Shown piece after piece: positions 17,101 to 27,000 of a stretch of 64,000 nucleotides of DNA. The DNA comes from Modicisalibacter ilicicola DSM 19980 (GTDB taxonomy: Bacteria; Pseudomonadota; Gammaproteobacteria; Pseudomonadales; Halomonadaceae). Both the position numbers and the translations under genes were made by a program. A model generated the notes under the pieces. It had not been told where the DNA came from. It ran no database searches and was given only the letters and a program-made list of their open reading frames with translations. The stretch spans positions 124,001 through 188,000 of the forward strand of contig NZ_FQUJ01000004.1 in assembly GCF_900128925.1 (NCBI RefSeq), read 5' to 3'. Position 1 is the stretch's first letter, and every line of letters starts with the position of its first letter.

Positions 17101-18315
17101 GCTGCCGTGGACACCGAACTGGCCAAGCAGGAGCCGCGCTGGATCATTCGCCGTATCGGGCGTCGTCTAGTTCTGGCCGACAATACCCAGCGACGCGGTG
17201 AGGAACTTGCCGACTATGCAGAGGCGCTAGGCCAACTAGCCGATGAGTGCGTAGAGCAAGAAACCCTGCTTTCCCCCAGCCGAACTCTGGACAAGATTCG
17301 CAGCGTACCCGCTCCGGAGGTCTCGCTAGGCCTGAGCAATGCCCGCCTGCTGCGCCTGGCCGCTGCGACGTCACAGCGCGCAGCACTTTCCAGTCGTGCC
17401 GAGTTTTACCCCACCGGCATGAAGGCCCAGCGGGCCCTGGAGCTGGCTCAGGGGGCGCTGCTGGGCAGCAAGGCGCTCACCGTGAAAGAGGTGCAGGAGC
17501 GTGTACAGGGCCGCTATCCCATGGCCGAAGCTTTGCCACCTAGGCCTCAGCTTGATGACCTGATGCACAGCCTAGACATGGGCTTTAAATGGGATGGCGA
17601 CTTCGAGCTTGCCAATAAGAAGCGAGGCGCCTACTGCCTGCCGCTCGCGAGCCTGTCGACCAGCGGCGGCCGTAGCCTGACCCAGAGCCATTCCAGCAGT
17701 GGAGACGAAGGGCAAGGCACCACTCTCCAGGATGTTCAATCGCTTGAGCAGTCGATTCGCAATGCTCTCGACAGCGCCCGCTTCCTGGCGCTGACCGTAC
17801 GCCCCCGCCAGTGGGAGCAGGCCAAGGCCAAGTTGCGTGCCAACTACCCGTTGATGCTGATCAGCTTCGATGAGCTGCTGCTGCGTCATCTGCACAAGCT
17901 CTGCGAGGGCATGTCTCGCCCCCCGGACTGGTCGGTGGTGCTAAAGGCCGATGCTGCCGAACGTACCAGCCATCATTGGCAGAACCTGCAGCGCTTGGTT
18001 GCTAAAGTGCTGCCAGCGATGGCGGAAGAGATTCGCGAGGCTGGCCAACCGGTGCTGCTCACGGAGCCCGGTCTGATGGCCCGTTATGAACTGGTCACCA
18101 CCTGGCTCAACGAGCTGCGTCAGCATCTGGTGACCTCCGCTGATGATGGGACAACCACTCACGCGCTGCTGTTGCTGATCACCGCCGACGCCCAGCAGGA
18201 TGGCGCTAACATTGATGGCGTGACCGTGCCCCGCGGGGCCGGCACGCGCGAGTGGGCACGGATTCCCAGCGTCTGGCTGGAGAACGACGCTACGGTCAGC
18301 GTGGCCGTGGCCTAA
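14143..18315 (+). CDS. pglW: PglW, BREX type 2 NERD-kinase protein
   Basis: This 1390-aa protein is PglW, the Ser/Thr kinase-like component of type 2 BREX. Its domains are, in order: an N-terminal NERD nuclease-like domain (INEVDMLVL near 50, CFLVEVKSHSGE near 63-74); kinase domain 1 (about 215-475), whose catalytic loop reads YHRALSPQNIYV with the Asp of HRD replaced by Ala and no DFG; kinase domain 2 (about 505-770) with RLGKGASSVVFLV, intact HRDIKPEN near 617 and DFS in place of DFG; a helix-hairpin-helix segment resembling the RNA polymerase alpha C-terminal domain (PAALDALTRRGINTVADLVG, about 783-845); and a long helical C-terminus. In the family it is needed for phage exclusion. Confidence 0.93.
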   Translation: MSMATHWKQITPSDYAWEREALEFLREALPDHDPYRAWSNFEFIAQDGSINEVDMLVLTPKGCFLVEVKSHSGELSGDASTWVQIKRNGRRHSFDNPRLLADRKAKKLASLLGAQPSSRKSSKDRIPFITSLVFLSSENLTTRLEGPARINVCTRDDVLANLTEMHEDWPHRIMSRPVAKLLSRAMEEAGIKESKRLRRVGQYELTELFDESDYYQEWLARHLDVGMVRKVRIYLTQHRPPEEARRLQKAAELESRILEGLEHPGILKALDLLQHDHGPALVYEHDPEAFRLDLLLRNNVRRLDTLQAIDLLRQIAEAVKYAHGQRLYHRALSPQNIYVKQLPDGELRCKIANWSTASRIFESDTQQLSVLSHLTYLVREEAGPYVALEAHQGKGDGVQMDVFSLGAIAYHLFTGNKPAESDLELQDKLSHGKGLQVTDALNGASPEMQYLVQYATHPDASSRIDSVDEFLEELEKLEQALSRTEGEVPTVPTEAQPDQLLMDGMRVIKRLGKGASSVVFLVDHQGQERVLKLAVTQDHNARLQQEAHTLASLRHQAIVGYHDSVELDGHVGLLIDFADQGTLAQRLRREGAVPLGMLERFGEDLLGALVHLEDHAIFHRDIKPENLGLIKLGGSQLHLVMFDFSLSHAGADNITAGTLAYMDPFIRDPGRRRWDDYAERFAVALTLYEMAAGSLPGWAGDTGLPALIEGQLQIDSNMFDPHIRDRLTAFFDKALVRDVRQRFANAEEMLKEWRRVFLDAQKPSLQPQQQNTGTCTFDEASLDTQIGLLPLRPAALDALTRRGINTVADLVGLSRSKVRVWVGVGSHTRAELSEAIGVLQERLQTEQQARERAQGDDEHASIDRLFGMVMPARRADPQRQQFLNEYLGRLDNDKPSDSHSVHWPTMLSISAHTGLDTTDVRTFQDKVIALWSKNKAITEARDEIAEILADNGGVITALEVSEALLLRRGSLQESPLRERWAQAVARAAVDTELAKQEPRWIIRRIGRRLVLADNTQRRGEELADYAEALGQLADECVEQETLLSPSRTLDKIRSVPAPEVSLGLSNARLLRLAAATSQRAALSSRAEFYPTGMKAQRALELAQGALLGSKALTVKEVQERVQGRYPMAEALPPRPQLDDLMHSLDMGFKWDGDFELANKKRGAYCLPLASLSTSGGRSLTQSHSSSGDEGQGTTLQDVQSLEQSIRNALDSARFLALTVRPRQWEQAKAKLRANYPLMLISFDELLLRHLHKLCEGMSRPPDWSVVLKADAAERTSHHWQNLQRLVAKVLPAMAEEIREAGQPVLLTEPGLMARYELVTTWLNELRQHLVTSADDGTTTHALLLLITADAQQDGANIDGVTVPRGAGTREWARIPSVWLENDATVSVAVA

Positions 18316-18329
18316 TAAGGAGCGAGGGA

Positions 18330-19688
18330 ATGAGATTCAAGCAGCTGTCGCTGGAGAACTTCCGGCACCTCGCTCACTTCGAGACCACGCTAGATGAGCG
18401 ACTGACGGTGCTGGTTGCCCGCAACGGTCAGGGCAAGACCACCGTGCTGGATGCCCTCGCCGTGCTGCTGGGCTCCTTCGTCGGCGCCTTCGATATGGGC
18501 AAGAGTCGCCATATCGAGCGCTCCGATGCGCGGTATCGTCGGCAGGGCGAGAATGCCGAGCAGGAGCAACAATATCCGGTGCGCATTGCAGCCACCCTGG
18601 CCGAACTGGAAGGCCAGACCATCCGCATTGCCCGTGAGCTCACAGGGCCCAAGAACCGCACCACCGTCAAGGATGCCGTCCCTCTGGCTGAACATGGTAA
18701 GGCCCTGATGCAACAGGTGCGTGACTTAGAGCCCGTCACTTTGCCGCTGATGAGTTACTACGGCACTGGCCGCCTATGGCGGACCCACAAGAACCTCAAG
18801 CGCAAGGCTGTGCTCAGCGAGAGCCGCACTCTGGGATATGAGGACTGCTTGACCTCATCTTCTAATTACTTGCAACTGCAGGAGTGGATGGGTAAAGCCA
18901 CTCTGGCTGTACTCCAGCAGAAGGAGCGCAAACTCGACGTGCCTTCCCGGCTAGAGGGCCAGCTTAATGCCGTGCTGCGCGCCGTTGACAAGGTCTTGGA
19001 GGCAGAAGGGTGGTCCGGAATTCACTACAGCCTGACCTATGAAGAGCTTGCAATGCAGCAGCAGGGGCAAGGGATTCTACCGGTCAGTCTACTCAGTGAC
19101 GGGGTGCGCACCATGGTCTCCATGGTCGCCGATATGGCCTGGCGTTGCGCCAAACTTAATCCTCACCTAAATGCCGACGCCGCCAAGGAAACCCCAGGGA
19201 TCGTGCTGATCGACGAGATCGACCTGCATCTGCATCCGGCCTGGCAGCAGCGAGTGATCCAAAGCCTCGTCTCCACCTTTCCCAAGGTGCAGTTCATTGT
19301 CACCACCCACAGCCCGCAGGTGCTAACCACAGTCTCCCGAGAGTGCATCCGCCTTATCGATACCCGGTGGGACGAGGAACGCCAAGACTGGGCACGGGTA
19401 TCCATCGAGCCGGACTTCCAGACCCGCGGCGTGTCCAGCGTAGAAACGCTCTCGCGGATCATGGGCATCTTCCCGGTCCCCGATGTGAAGGAGGCTCGTC
19501 TGCTGGATGACTATCGCCAGATGATCGAGCAGGGCCAGGAGGAAAGTCAGCCAGCGCAAGATCTCTACACACAGCTCATCGCGCATTTCGGTGAAAGCCA
19601 TCCGGTGATGATCGAGTGTGAGCGGCTGCGGCGTTTTCAATCGATGAAGCGGAGAATGAAAGGCAGGGAGTCCGCGTCGGATGCATAA
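18330..19688 (+). CDS. ptuA: Septu-like PtuA ATPase nested in BREX
   Basis: This 452-aa SMC/ABC-type ATPase starts MRFKQLSLENFRHL. Walker A RNGQGKTTV is at residues 31-39, a signature-like LSDGVRTMVS near 254, Walker B GIVLIDEIDLHLHPAW near 290 and an H-loop TTHSP near 325. ATG 18330 has an AAGGAG site; the longer frame would run back into pglW. Its partner PtuB overlaps by 8 bases. In Septu and the related retron effector pair, PtuA is the ATP-dependent sensor complexed with the HNH nuclease PtuB. Both genes lie in the same direction as BREX and fill the interval between pglW and pglX. Confidence 0.82.
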   Translation: MRFKQLSLENFRHLAHFETTLDERLTVLVARNGQGKTTVLDALAVLLGSFVGAFDMGKSRHIERSDARYRRQGENAEQEQQYPVRIAATLAELEGQTIRIARELTGPKNRTTVKDAVPLAEHGKALMQQVRDLEPVTLPLMSYYGTGRLWRTHKNLKRKAVLSESRTLGYEDCLTSSSNYLQLQEWMGKATLAVLQQKERKLDVPSRLEGQLNAVLRAVDKVLEAEGWSGIHYSLTYEELAMQQQGQGILPVSLLSDGVRTMVSMVADMAWRCAKLNPHLNADAAKETPGIVLIDEIDLHLHPAWQQRVIQSLVSTFPKVQFIVTTHSPQVLTTVSRECIRLIDTRWDEERQDWARVSIEPDFQTRGVSSVETLSRIMGIFPVPDVKEARLLDDYRQMIEQGQEESQPAQDLYTQLIAHFGESHPVMIECERLRRFQSMKRRMKGRESASDA

Positions 19689-20313
19689 GCTTGTTAGACC
19701 CGAAGCTCCCGGATGTTTATCCCGATTTCGACATGGTCGTGATAACTGGCGTAGAGACGTCAGCTTCGACGATAAGAGGAAAATATGGGAAAAGCTGGAG
19801 GCTATGCAGGGACATCGCTGTGCCTATTGCGAAGACAAGCTGCCAGAGGATAGACGGCATATCGAGCATTTCCGCCAGCAGTCCAGCCATTCTCAGGGCA
19901 CCTTTCAGTGGGACAACCTGTTCGGCTCCTGTGAAAAGAAAGACAGCTGTGGCCGACGCAAGGACAGAACCACCTATCGTAATGGCGATATTCTCAAGCC
20001 CGATGTCGACGATCCGGATGACTACCTGCAGTTTCTGGCCGATGGCCGCATCGTGCCGCGCAATGACCTGACAGAAAGGCAGCGCCACCGTGCCGAGGAG
20101 ACGCTGCGCGTGTTCAACCTTGACCATGAGCGTGGTGCCCTGCGTCAGATGCGCCGGTCGGCCGTGCAGGGCTATCTGAGATCGGTTGAGGATCTGCAGG
20201 AGTTGTCCGAATCGGATGAAAGCTTGTACTTCGAGTACCTCCACGAAGAACTAGAAGCAATCGCTGGCCAGCCTTTCGAGACCGCCATCCGGCATCTGTT
20301 CACGGCACACTAA
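19681..20313 (+). CDS. ptuB: Septu-like PtuB HNH endonuclease
   Basis: This 210-aa protein is of the TIGR02646/PtuB type. The HNH core is CAYCEDKLPEDRRHIEHF (Cys47, Cys50, His60, His63), with further Cys at NLFGSCEKKDSCGRRK (84, 90), as expected for a zinc-bound His-Me finger nuclease. The C-terminal half is helical and probably binds PtuA. It overlaps ptuA by 8 bases, indicating coupling. In characterised Septu and retron Ec78 systems this nuclease executes the defence once PtuA signals infection. No reverse transcriptase lies nearby, so this looks like Septu rather than a retron. Confidence 0.82.
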   Translation: MHKLVRPEAPGCLSRFRHGRDNWRRDVSFDDKRKIWEKLEAMQGHRCAYCEDKLPEDRRHIEHFRQQSSHSQGTFQWDNLFGSCEKKDSCGRRKDRTTYRNGDILKPDVDDPDDYLQFLADGRIVPRNDLTERQRHRAEETLRVFNLDHERGALRQMRRSAVQGYLRSVEDLQELSESDESLYFEYLHEELEAIAGQPFETAIRHLFTAH

Positions 20314-20344
20314 GCACCGCACAACGCATACGTAGGGAACAGGA

Positions 20345-23300
20345 ATGATTGATCGCGAGAAACTGCTGGCTGACCTGAAGAGCGAACTCCCCAAAATCGA
20401 GGCGGATATCCTCCAGTACAGCGAGCGTCATGCTGAGCTGGGCCAGCACCTGAAGGAGGAGTACCAGAAGGCCGTGGAGGCCGGCCGGACGGCGGAGCAC
20501 TTCGTCGCCTGGCGGGAGGCGCAGATCACCCAGGCGGCCGCGGCCTGGGTACTGACCTGTGTGTTCGTGCGCTTCTTGGAGGACAACGGCCTGCTGGATG
20601 AGCCGGTGCTTTCCGGACCCGCGGCGAGAGCAGATGGCAGCAGCCCCTTGGCCCATGCCAAGGAGCGCATCACCCACCATTTCAACGAGCACCCGGCCCA
20701 CGGCGAGCGCGAATACCTGCTGGCTTTGTTCCGGGAGCTAGACCAGGTCCCGGTGATCGACTCTCTGCTTGATCCGCGGCATAACCCGCTGTGGCAGATT
20801 CCGGTCTCCGACGACGGCGCCAAGCGCCTGGTGGACTTCTTCCAGCGGATCGATCCTGAAACCGGCGAGCTGGTCCACGACTTCACTGACCCGGAGTGGG
20901 ACACCCGCTTTCTAGGCGATCTCTACCAGGACCTCTCAGAAGCCGTGCGCAAGCGCTATGCGTTGCTGCAGACACCTGAGTTCGTGGAGGAGTTCATCCT
21001 CGATTACACCCTGACCCCGGCCATCGAGACCTTCGGGCTGGAGGGGCTGCGGCTGATCGACCCGACCTGTGGTAGCGGCCACTTCCTGCTCACCACCTTC
21101 GAGCGGGTGTTCGACGTCTGGCAACGGCGCGAGCCGGCCACCAATGCGCGTCATCTGGCCCAACGCGCCCTGGACGTGGTGCATGGGGTGGATATCAACC
21201 CCTACGCCATCGCCGTGGCCAAGTTCCGCCTGCTGATCGCCGCCCTCAAGGCCGCAGGCTCGGATAAGATCCGCAACGCCCCGGACTTCGATTTCCATCT
21301 TGCAGTCGGCGACTCCCTGCTGCATGGCAAACGTCATGAGTCACAGGGGCAGGGCCTGCAGCTCGATACCTTCGATGACTCACTTAAGCACGCCTTCGAG
21401 ACGGAGGATCTGACCAAGCTCAACCGAATTCTGGGGCAGCGCTACCATGTCGTAGTGGGCAACCCGCCCTATATCGTGGTTAGGGACCCAGCGCTGAATC
21501 AAGCTTATCGAGCCCTCTATCCCACTTGTCATCGCCAATACTCCCTGGGTGTCCCCTTCACCGAGCGCTTTTTCGATTTGACGCTGCCGCCTGTAGGCAG
21601 CCGGCCGGCAGGCTATATGGGCATGATTACCGCTAACAGCTTTATGAAGCGGGAGTTTGGGAAGAAACTGATCGAAGAGTATCTTCCCCATAAAGAACTC
21701 ACCCATGTGGTCGATGCCTCTGGTGCCTATATTCCAGGGCATGGTACACCAACGGTTATTCTGTTTTCTCGAAATCGTCAGCCTAATCATGGAAAAGTTA
21801 GGGCTGTTTTGGGAATTAGGGGAGAGCCAAAGACTCCAGAAAATCCGGCAGAGGGGAAGGTGTGGAGCTCTATTGCTAGCCTTGTTGACTTTGCTGGGAA
21901 AGAAAATGATTTCGTTACCTCAGTAGATCAAGACAGAAGCTCGTACTTTATCCATCCCTGGAGTGTAGGTGGGGGCGGGGCTGCCGAGGCCAAAATGAGT
22001 ATTGAAAACGGAAGCTCATCAAAGCTGGGGTCAGCGATTGTAGACCTTGGCCGGAGTACTCATACAGGTGAGGATCATGTTTTTTATCTGCCCCCAAAAA
22101 GCTTAAAAACTCAAGGCCTCTTGGAATATTCTGTTCCTTTGATTGAAGGGGAGCAAATTAGGGACTGGGGTATTGATGGTGGTCTTTGGTCAATTCTTCC
22201 ATATTACCAAGACTCAGGGAGGGTTATGTTAGATTTGTCTGATTCCCTGAGTCGATACCTTTGGGGATATAAGACTATCCTGAAGAACAGAAAGGATTTT
22301 GGTCAGTACATAGAAGACAGAGGTTTGCTCTGGTATGAGCATTCCATGTTTTTTCCAAAGCGCTTCTTAAGCAAGCGATCAATTCCCTTTGCATTTGTTG
22401 CTAGCCACAATCACTTCGCTTTAGATACTGGTGGAAATGTTTTTAAGCAGTCGGCTCCTCTTATTGTAATTCCAGAGGACAAAGAAGAAGATGAGGTATT
22501 TGAAATTCTAGGGGTTTTGAATAGTTCCTCTGCTTGCTTCTGGATGAAGCAAGTAAGCCAGCAAAAGCAGCTTACTGGCGGAGACGGTGTAAGAGTTGAG
22601 TTTGTTTCAAAAGTTCCTTATGAATTCGCCGGAACTCAGCTGAAAAAGCTTCCGCTACCTACTGGTTGCGAAAAAAAATGGCACTTGGATTATTTGGTGA
22701 CTCTGGTGAGAGAAATGGAGTTTCTGTCTCGCAGATGTGCTGAAAAAACTGCAAAAGTTATATTGTCTTCTGCAAGCTTTTATGAAGATGGCTTGTCTGA
22801 TGTATGGAAGGATGCGCTTCATCAAAGAGAAGGCTTTAGGCGCAAGATGATATTAATTCAGGAGGAGATAGATTGGCGTGTTTATTACGCATATGGACTA
22901 TGCGATGCATCATTGCTTGCAGATATTGATGGTTGGTTAGGTGTTGATATTGCTCCAGGGCAGCGTCCTTTTGAAATTGTTTCTGGCTTTAATCAAGAAG
23001 GTTTTGACGTGCCTGAAGACGTGCCTAGCGATTGGCCTCAAGGCATGAGGGAAAAATGGCATCAGCGAATGAATGCCATGCGTGAAAACAAAGTGATTCG
23101 CGTAATTGAAGACCCGCATTACAAGCGCCGTTGGATTGGACGTCAGGGTTTGTTTAACCACTCTTCCCGATCAAATGAGTTAAAATCTGCATGTACTGAT
23201 TGGCTGCTGGATCGCCTCGAGGAAGAGGTCAAGGCCAACGGCCCCGAGCTGATCACCGGCGCCCAACTGGCCGACCGCGTGCGCCACGATGAGAAGTTCC

Positions 23301-24055
23301 AGCAGGTCGCCGAGCTCTATACCGACAACCCGCTGTTCGACGCCCAGCAACTGGCCACCGAGCTGATCGCCGTCGATGAGGTACCGCAGATGGCCCCGGC
23401 GCGCCTCAAGCCCGCGGCTATCAAGAAGTTCCGCGCTTGGCAGGAGACCTGGGACAAGCAGCGCCTGGAAGATGCCATCGACGCCGAGTTCGGTGTGGCC
23501 GAGCCGCTGAGCCCCGAAGACGCCGAGAATGCCGAGAAGGTGAAGGCCTATGAGGCCGCGAAGGAGCGGGCCGAGGCCAGGAAAGCCGCCGAAGTGGGTA
23601 CCATCCCTGTGCCCCCGAAATATGCCGCTACCGATTTCCGCAAGAGCAGCTATTGGTCGCTGCGTGGCAAGCTAGATGTGCCCAAGGAGCGCTTCTTCAG
23701 CCTACCCGGCTGCGAGAAGCCCGGCGATAGCACTCCAGTGATTGGCTGGGCTGGCCTCGATCATCTGCAGCGGGCCCAGGCCATCGCCGGCTGGTATATG
23801 GAACGCAAGGAGCAGGACGGCTGGGAGCCCGACAAGCTGATGCCTATGCTGGTGGCCCTGGAGGAGCTGATCCCCTGGTTGAAGCAGTGGCACAATGAGC
23901 TGAACCCAGAGTTCGGTGAGCGCATGGGCGAATTCTACGAAGGCTTCCTGTTCGAGGAGCTACGGCAACTCGAGCTAACCCGTGATGACCTGCTGGCCTG
24001 GCAGCTTCCCGTGGCCCGCCGCGGCCGCCGTCGCAAAACCGCCACCAGCGCCTGA
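20345..24055 (+). CDS. pglX: PglX, BREX type 2 adenine DNA methyltransferase
   Basis: This 1236-aa protein is an N6-adenine methyltransferase: SAM-binding motif IDPTCGSGHFLL near residue 237 and catalytic GNPPYIVV near 371. An N-terminal helical part of about 230 residues and a long C-terminal part with helical, charged segments match PglX. The enzyme marks host DNA so that BREX spares it. From about 21,660 to 23,190 (residues about 440-948) the DNA becomes clearly AT-rich with different codon use, then returns abruptly to the operon's GC-rich style. That interval includes the expected target-recognition region, so specificity was probably exchanged by recombination. The frame is intact. Confidence 0.93.
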   Translation: MIDREKLLADLKSELPKIEADILQYSERHAELGQHLKEEYQKAVEAGRTAEHFVAWREAQITQAAAAWVLTCVFVRFLEDNGLLDEPVLSGPAARADGSSPLAHAKERITHHFNEHPAHGEREYLLALFRELDQVPVIDSLLDPRHNPLWQIPVSDDGAKRLVDFFQRIDPETGELVHDFTDPEWDTRFLGDLYQDLSEAVRKRYALLQTPEFVEEFILDYTLTPAIETFGLEGLRLIDPTCGSGHFLLTTFERVFDVWQRREPATNARHLAQRALDVVHGVDINPYAIAVAKFRLLIAALKAAGSDKIRNAPDFDFHLAVGDSLLHGKRHESQGQGLQLDTFDDSLKHAFETEDLTKLNRILGQRYHVVVGNPPYIVVRDPALNQAYRALYPTCHRQYSLGVPFTERFFDLTLPPVGSRPAGYMGMITANSFMKREFGKKLIEEYLPHKELTHVVDASGAYIPGHGTPTVILFSRNRQPNHGKVRAVLGIRGEPKTPENPAEGKVWSSIASLVDFAGKENDFVTSVDQDRSSYFIHPWSVGGGGAAEAKMSIENGSSSKLGSAIVDLGRSTHTGEDHVFYLPPKSLKTQGLLEYSVPLIEGEQIRDWGIDGGLWSILPYYQDSGRVMLDLSDSLSRYLWGYKTILKNRKDFGQYIEDRGLLWYEHSMFFPKRFLSKRSIPFAFVASHNHFALDTGGNVFKQSAPLIVIPEDKEEDEVFEILGVLNSSSACFWMKQVSQQKQLTGGDGVRVEFVSKVPYEFAGTQLKKLPLPTGCEKKWHLDYLVTLVREMEFLSRRCAEKTAKVILSSASFYEDGLSDVWKDALHQREGFRRKMILIQEEIDWRVYYAYGLCDASLLADIDGWLGVDIAPGQRPFEIVSGFNQEGFDVPEDVPSDWPQGMREKWHQRMNAMRENKVIRVIEDPHYKRRWIGRQGLFNHSSRSNELKSACTDWLLDRLEEEVKANGPELITGAQLADRVRHDEKFQQVAELYTDNPLFDAQQLATELIAVDEVPQMAPARLKPAAIKKFRAWQETWDKQRLEDAIDAEFGVAEPLSPEDAENAEKVKAYEAAKERAEARKAAEVGTIPVPPKYAATDFRKSSYWSLRGKLDVPKERFFSLPGCEKPGDSTPVIGWAGLDHLQRAQAIAGWYMERKEQDGWEPDKLMPMLVALEELIPWLKQWHNELNPEFGERMGEFYEGFLFEELRQLELTRDDLLAWQLPVARRGRRRKTATSA

Positions 24056-24074
24056 TAGGGAAGGAAGAGTACCG

Positions 24075-27000
24075 ATGACATTGATAAAAGAGCTGATCGA
24101 GATTCCCGAGAAGGTGCAGCGCGGGGATTTCGTGCTCAACCTGTCTCATGGACTGGAAGGTGACGCCATTCATCAGACCCTGGCGCAGTACGTGGTTACT
24201 CCCCAGCTGGCCAAGGCCTTCGAGGATGCCCTGAGCTTCATCAAGAGCACGGTGGTGGGCAGCCAGAACCGCCAGAAAGGCGCCTATTTGCACGGCAGCT
24301 TTGGTAGTGGTAAATCGCATTTCATGGCGGTGTTGCATCTGCTGCTGCAGGGCAACCCAGAGGCACGGGCCATTCAGGAACTGGCGCCGTCGGTTAGCCA
24401 GCACGATGAGTGGCTGCAGCAGCACAATATCCTACTGGTGCCCTACCATATGATCGGCGCGCCCAGCATCGAGGCGGGCATCCTCGGCGGCTACGTGCGC
24501 TATATAAAGAAGCACCATCCGGAAGCCCCCCAGCCAGGCTTCTACTTGAGCGACCGTCTGTTCCGTGATGCTCAGGGTATGCGTAGCACGCTGGGGGATG
24601 ACAAGTTTTTCGAGATTCTCAACCAGGAGGGCGCCGCTCCGGCGGAAGATGATGGCTGGGGAGAAGTGGGTGACGAGCGCTGGACGCCGCAGAGCTTCGA
24701 GGCAGTGCTGGAAGGCCGCGCGAGCATGGAGGACCACACCGCCCTGGTCTCGGCGTTGGTGGGCACCTTCTTCCAGTCGATGAGCGACCTGGCCAACGCC
24801 TCCAGTGATGAGCTGAAGTCGGGCGAGAAGGTCGGCTACGTCGATTTCGACGAGGGTCTGCGCATCATGACCCAGCACGCCAAGTCGCTGGGCTACGACG
24901 CTGTGGTGCTGTTCCTTGATGAGCTGATCCTGTGGCTGGCCAGCCATATCTCCGATCACCAGTTCATCGCTAACAATATTCAAAAGGTGGTCAAACTGGT
25001 GGAGCCCAGCGAGCCGCGGGCACTGCCCATGGCCAGCTTCATCGCTCGGCAGCGTGACCTTCGCGAGTTCGTCGGTGACCAGACGGTGGGAGCGAACCAG
25101 GTCGCACTGAGCGATTCGCTCAAGTACTGGGAGGGACGCTTCCACACCATCACCCTAGAAGACCGCAACCTGCCGGTCATCGCCCAGCGGCGCCTGCTCA
25201 AGCCCAAGGACGAGACCGCGCGTCAGCAGATCCAGCAGTCCTTCGACGCCATCGACAAGAGCCTGCGCGAGGACGTGCACAACATCCTGCTGACCACCCA
25301 GGGCGACCGAGAGATGTTCCGAGCCCTCTACCCCTTTAGCCCGGCGCTGATCCAGGCTCTGGTCGCACTCTCCTCGGCGCTGCAGCGTGAACGCACGGCG
25401 CTGAAGGTGATGCTGATGCTGCTGGTGGAGCAGCGCGACACCCTGGAGCTGGGCGGCGTGATCCCGGTCGGCGACCTCTACGATGTCATTGCCTCCGAGG
25501 CCGAGCCCTTCTCGGAGCAGATGCGTGCCCACTTCGAGAACGCCAAGCAGTTGTTCGAGCGCAAGCTGATTCCTCTGCTGGAAGCTGAGCATGGCATTAC
25601 CCTGGCGGAGGCCAAGGCGCAGTCAAACAGCGAGGCCAAGGCCAGAGCCTTCAATAACGACCTACGGCTGCTCAAGACCCTGCTGCTGGCCGCCCTGGTG
25701 CCGGAGGTCGAGAGCTTCAAGCAGCTGACCTCCCACAAACTGGCCGCCCTCAACCACGGCACCATCAAGTCGCCTATTCCGGGGCGCGAGGCTTCGGCAG
25801 TGATGGGCCGCTGCCGCCGCTGGGCCGGCCAGGTCGGCGAGATCAAAATCAGTGAGGACAGCAGCAATCCGACCATCGCTGTGCAGATCTCGGGGGTCGA
25901 CACTGAGAGCATCCTCGAGCAGGCCCAGATCCACGATAACCCCGGTTCACGCAGCAAGATGATCAAGGACCTCGTTTTCGAGGCCTTCGGCATTCACGAC
26001 GATGGTCAGCTGTTCATCGAACACCGCTGGCTATGGCGCGGTACCTGGCGACATGTCGATGTGCTGTTCCAGAACATCCGCGAGATCGACGACTTCAATA
26101 TTTTCGAGGCCAACGGCGACGACTGGAAACTGATCGTCGACTTCCCGTTCGATACCGGCAACCATTCGCCGGCGGATGACCGGGCACGCGTTCAGGAGTA
26201 TCTCGATACCGGCAACACGACGCGTACGCTGTGCTGGCTGCCCTACTTCCTGAGCCAGTCGGCGCAGCGTGACCTCGGTATCTTGGTGCGACTCGACTAT
26301 GTGCTGAAGAGCGACGACCGTTTTAGCTCCTTCAGCAAGCACCTCACCCCGGTGGATCGCGCCCAGGCGCGCACCCTGTTGGAGAATCAGCGTAGTCAGC
26401 TGCAGCAGCGCTTGAAGGGTTGCCTATTGGGAGCCTACGGCGGCAGCAGCGCCATCCCGGGCAGCCTGGATGACTCCGTGGCCATTGATGAGCAGGTAAT
26501 GTCCCTGGAGCCCAGCTTCAAGCCGCGCCTGCCCCACGGGCTGAATTTAGGTCAGGCTTTCGAGCAGCTGCTCGACCAGGCATTACGCTTCCAGTATCCC
26601 GAGCATCCCGAATTCAAGACGGAAGTCCGCACCAACGATCTCGGCAAGGTACTGGCGGAGATGCGCCGTGCGGTACACGCCACCAACGGGCGCATCGATA
26701 TCGAGGGGTCGCTGCGTGGCCTGATGGAGAAGGTCGCCGAGCCGCTGGGGCTAGGCGCCATGCACGAGCGCCACTTCGTCTTCCAGGACACCTGGCCCAA
26801 TCGCTTGCGCACCAACCTGGCCAAGATGGGCCAGGGCACCACGTCGTTGACCATTGCCCAACTGCGTAATGCTATCGACCATCCCGAACCGCGGGGACTG
26901 ACGAGCGAAGTACAGAATCTGCTGATCCTGGTGTTCATGGAGCACGGCCACTATGCCTGCCAGCTGCATGGTCAGGAGTACGAGCCGGGCCTCAAGGACC

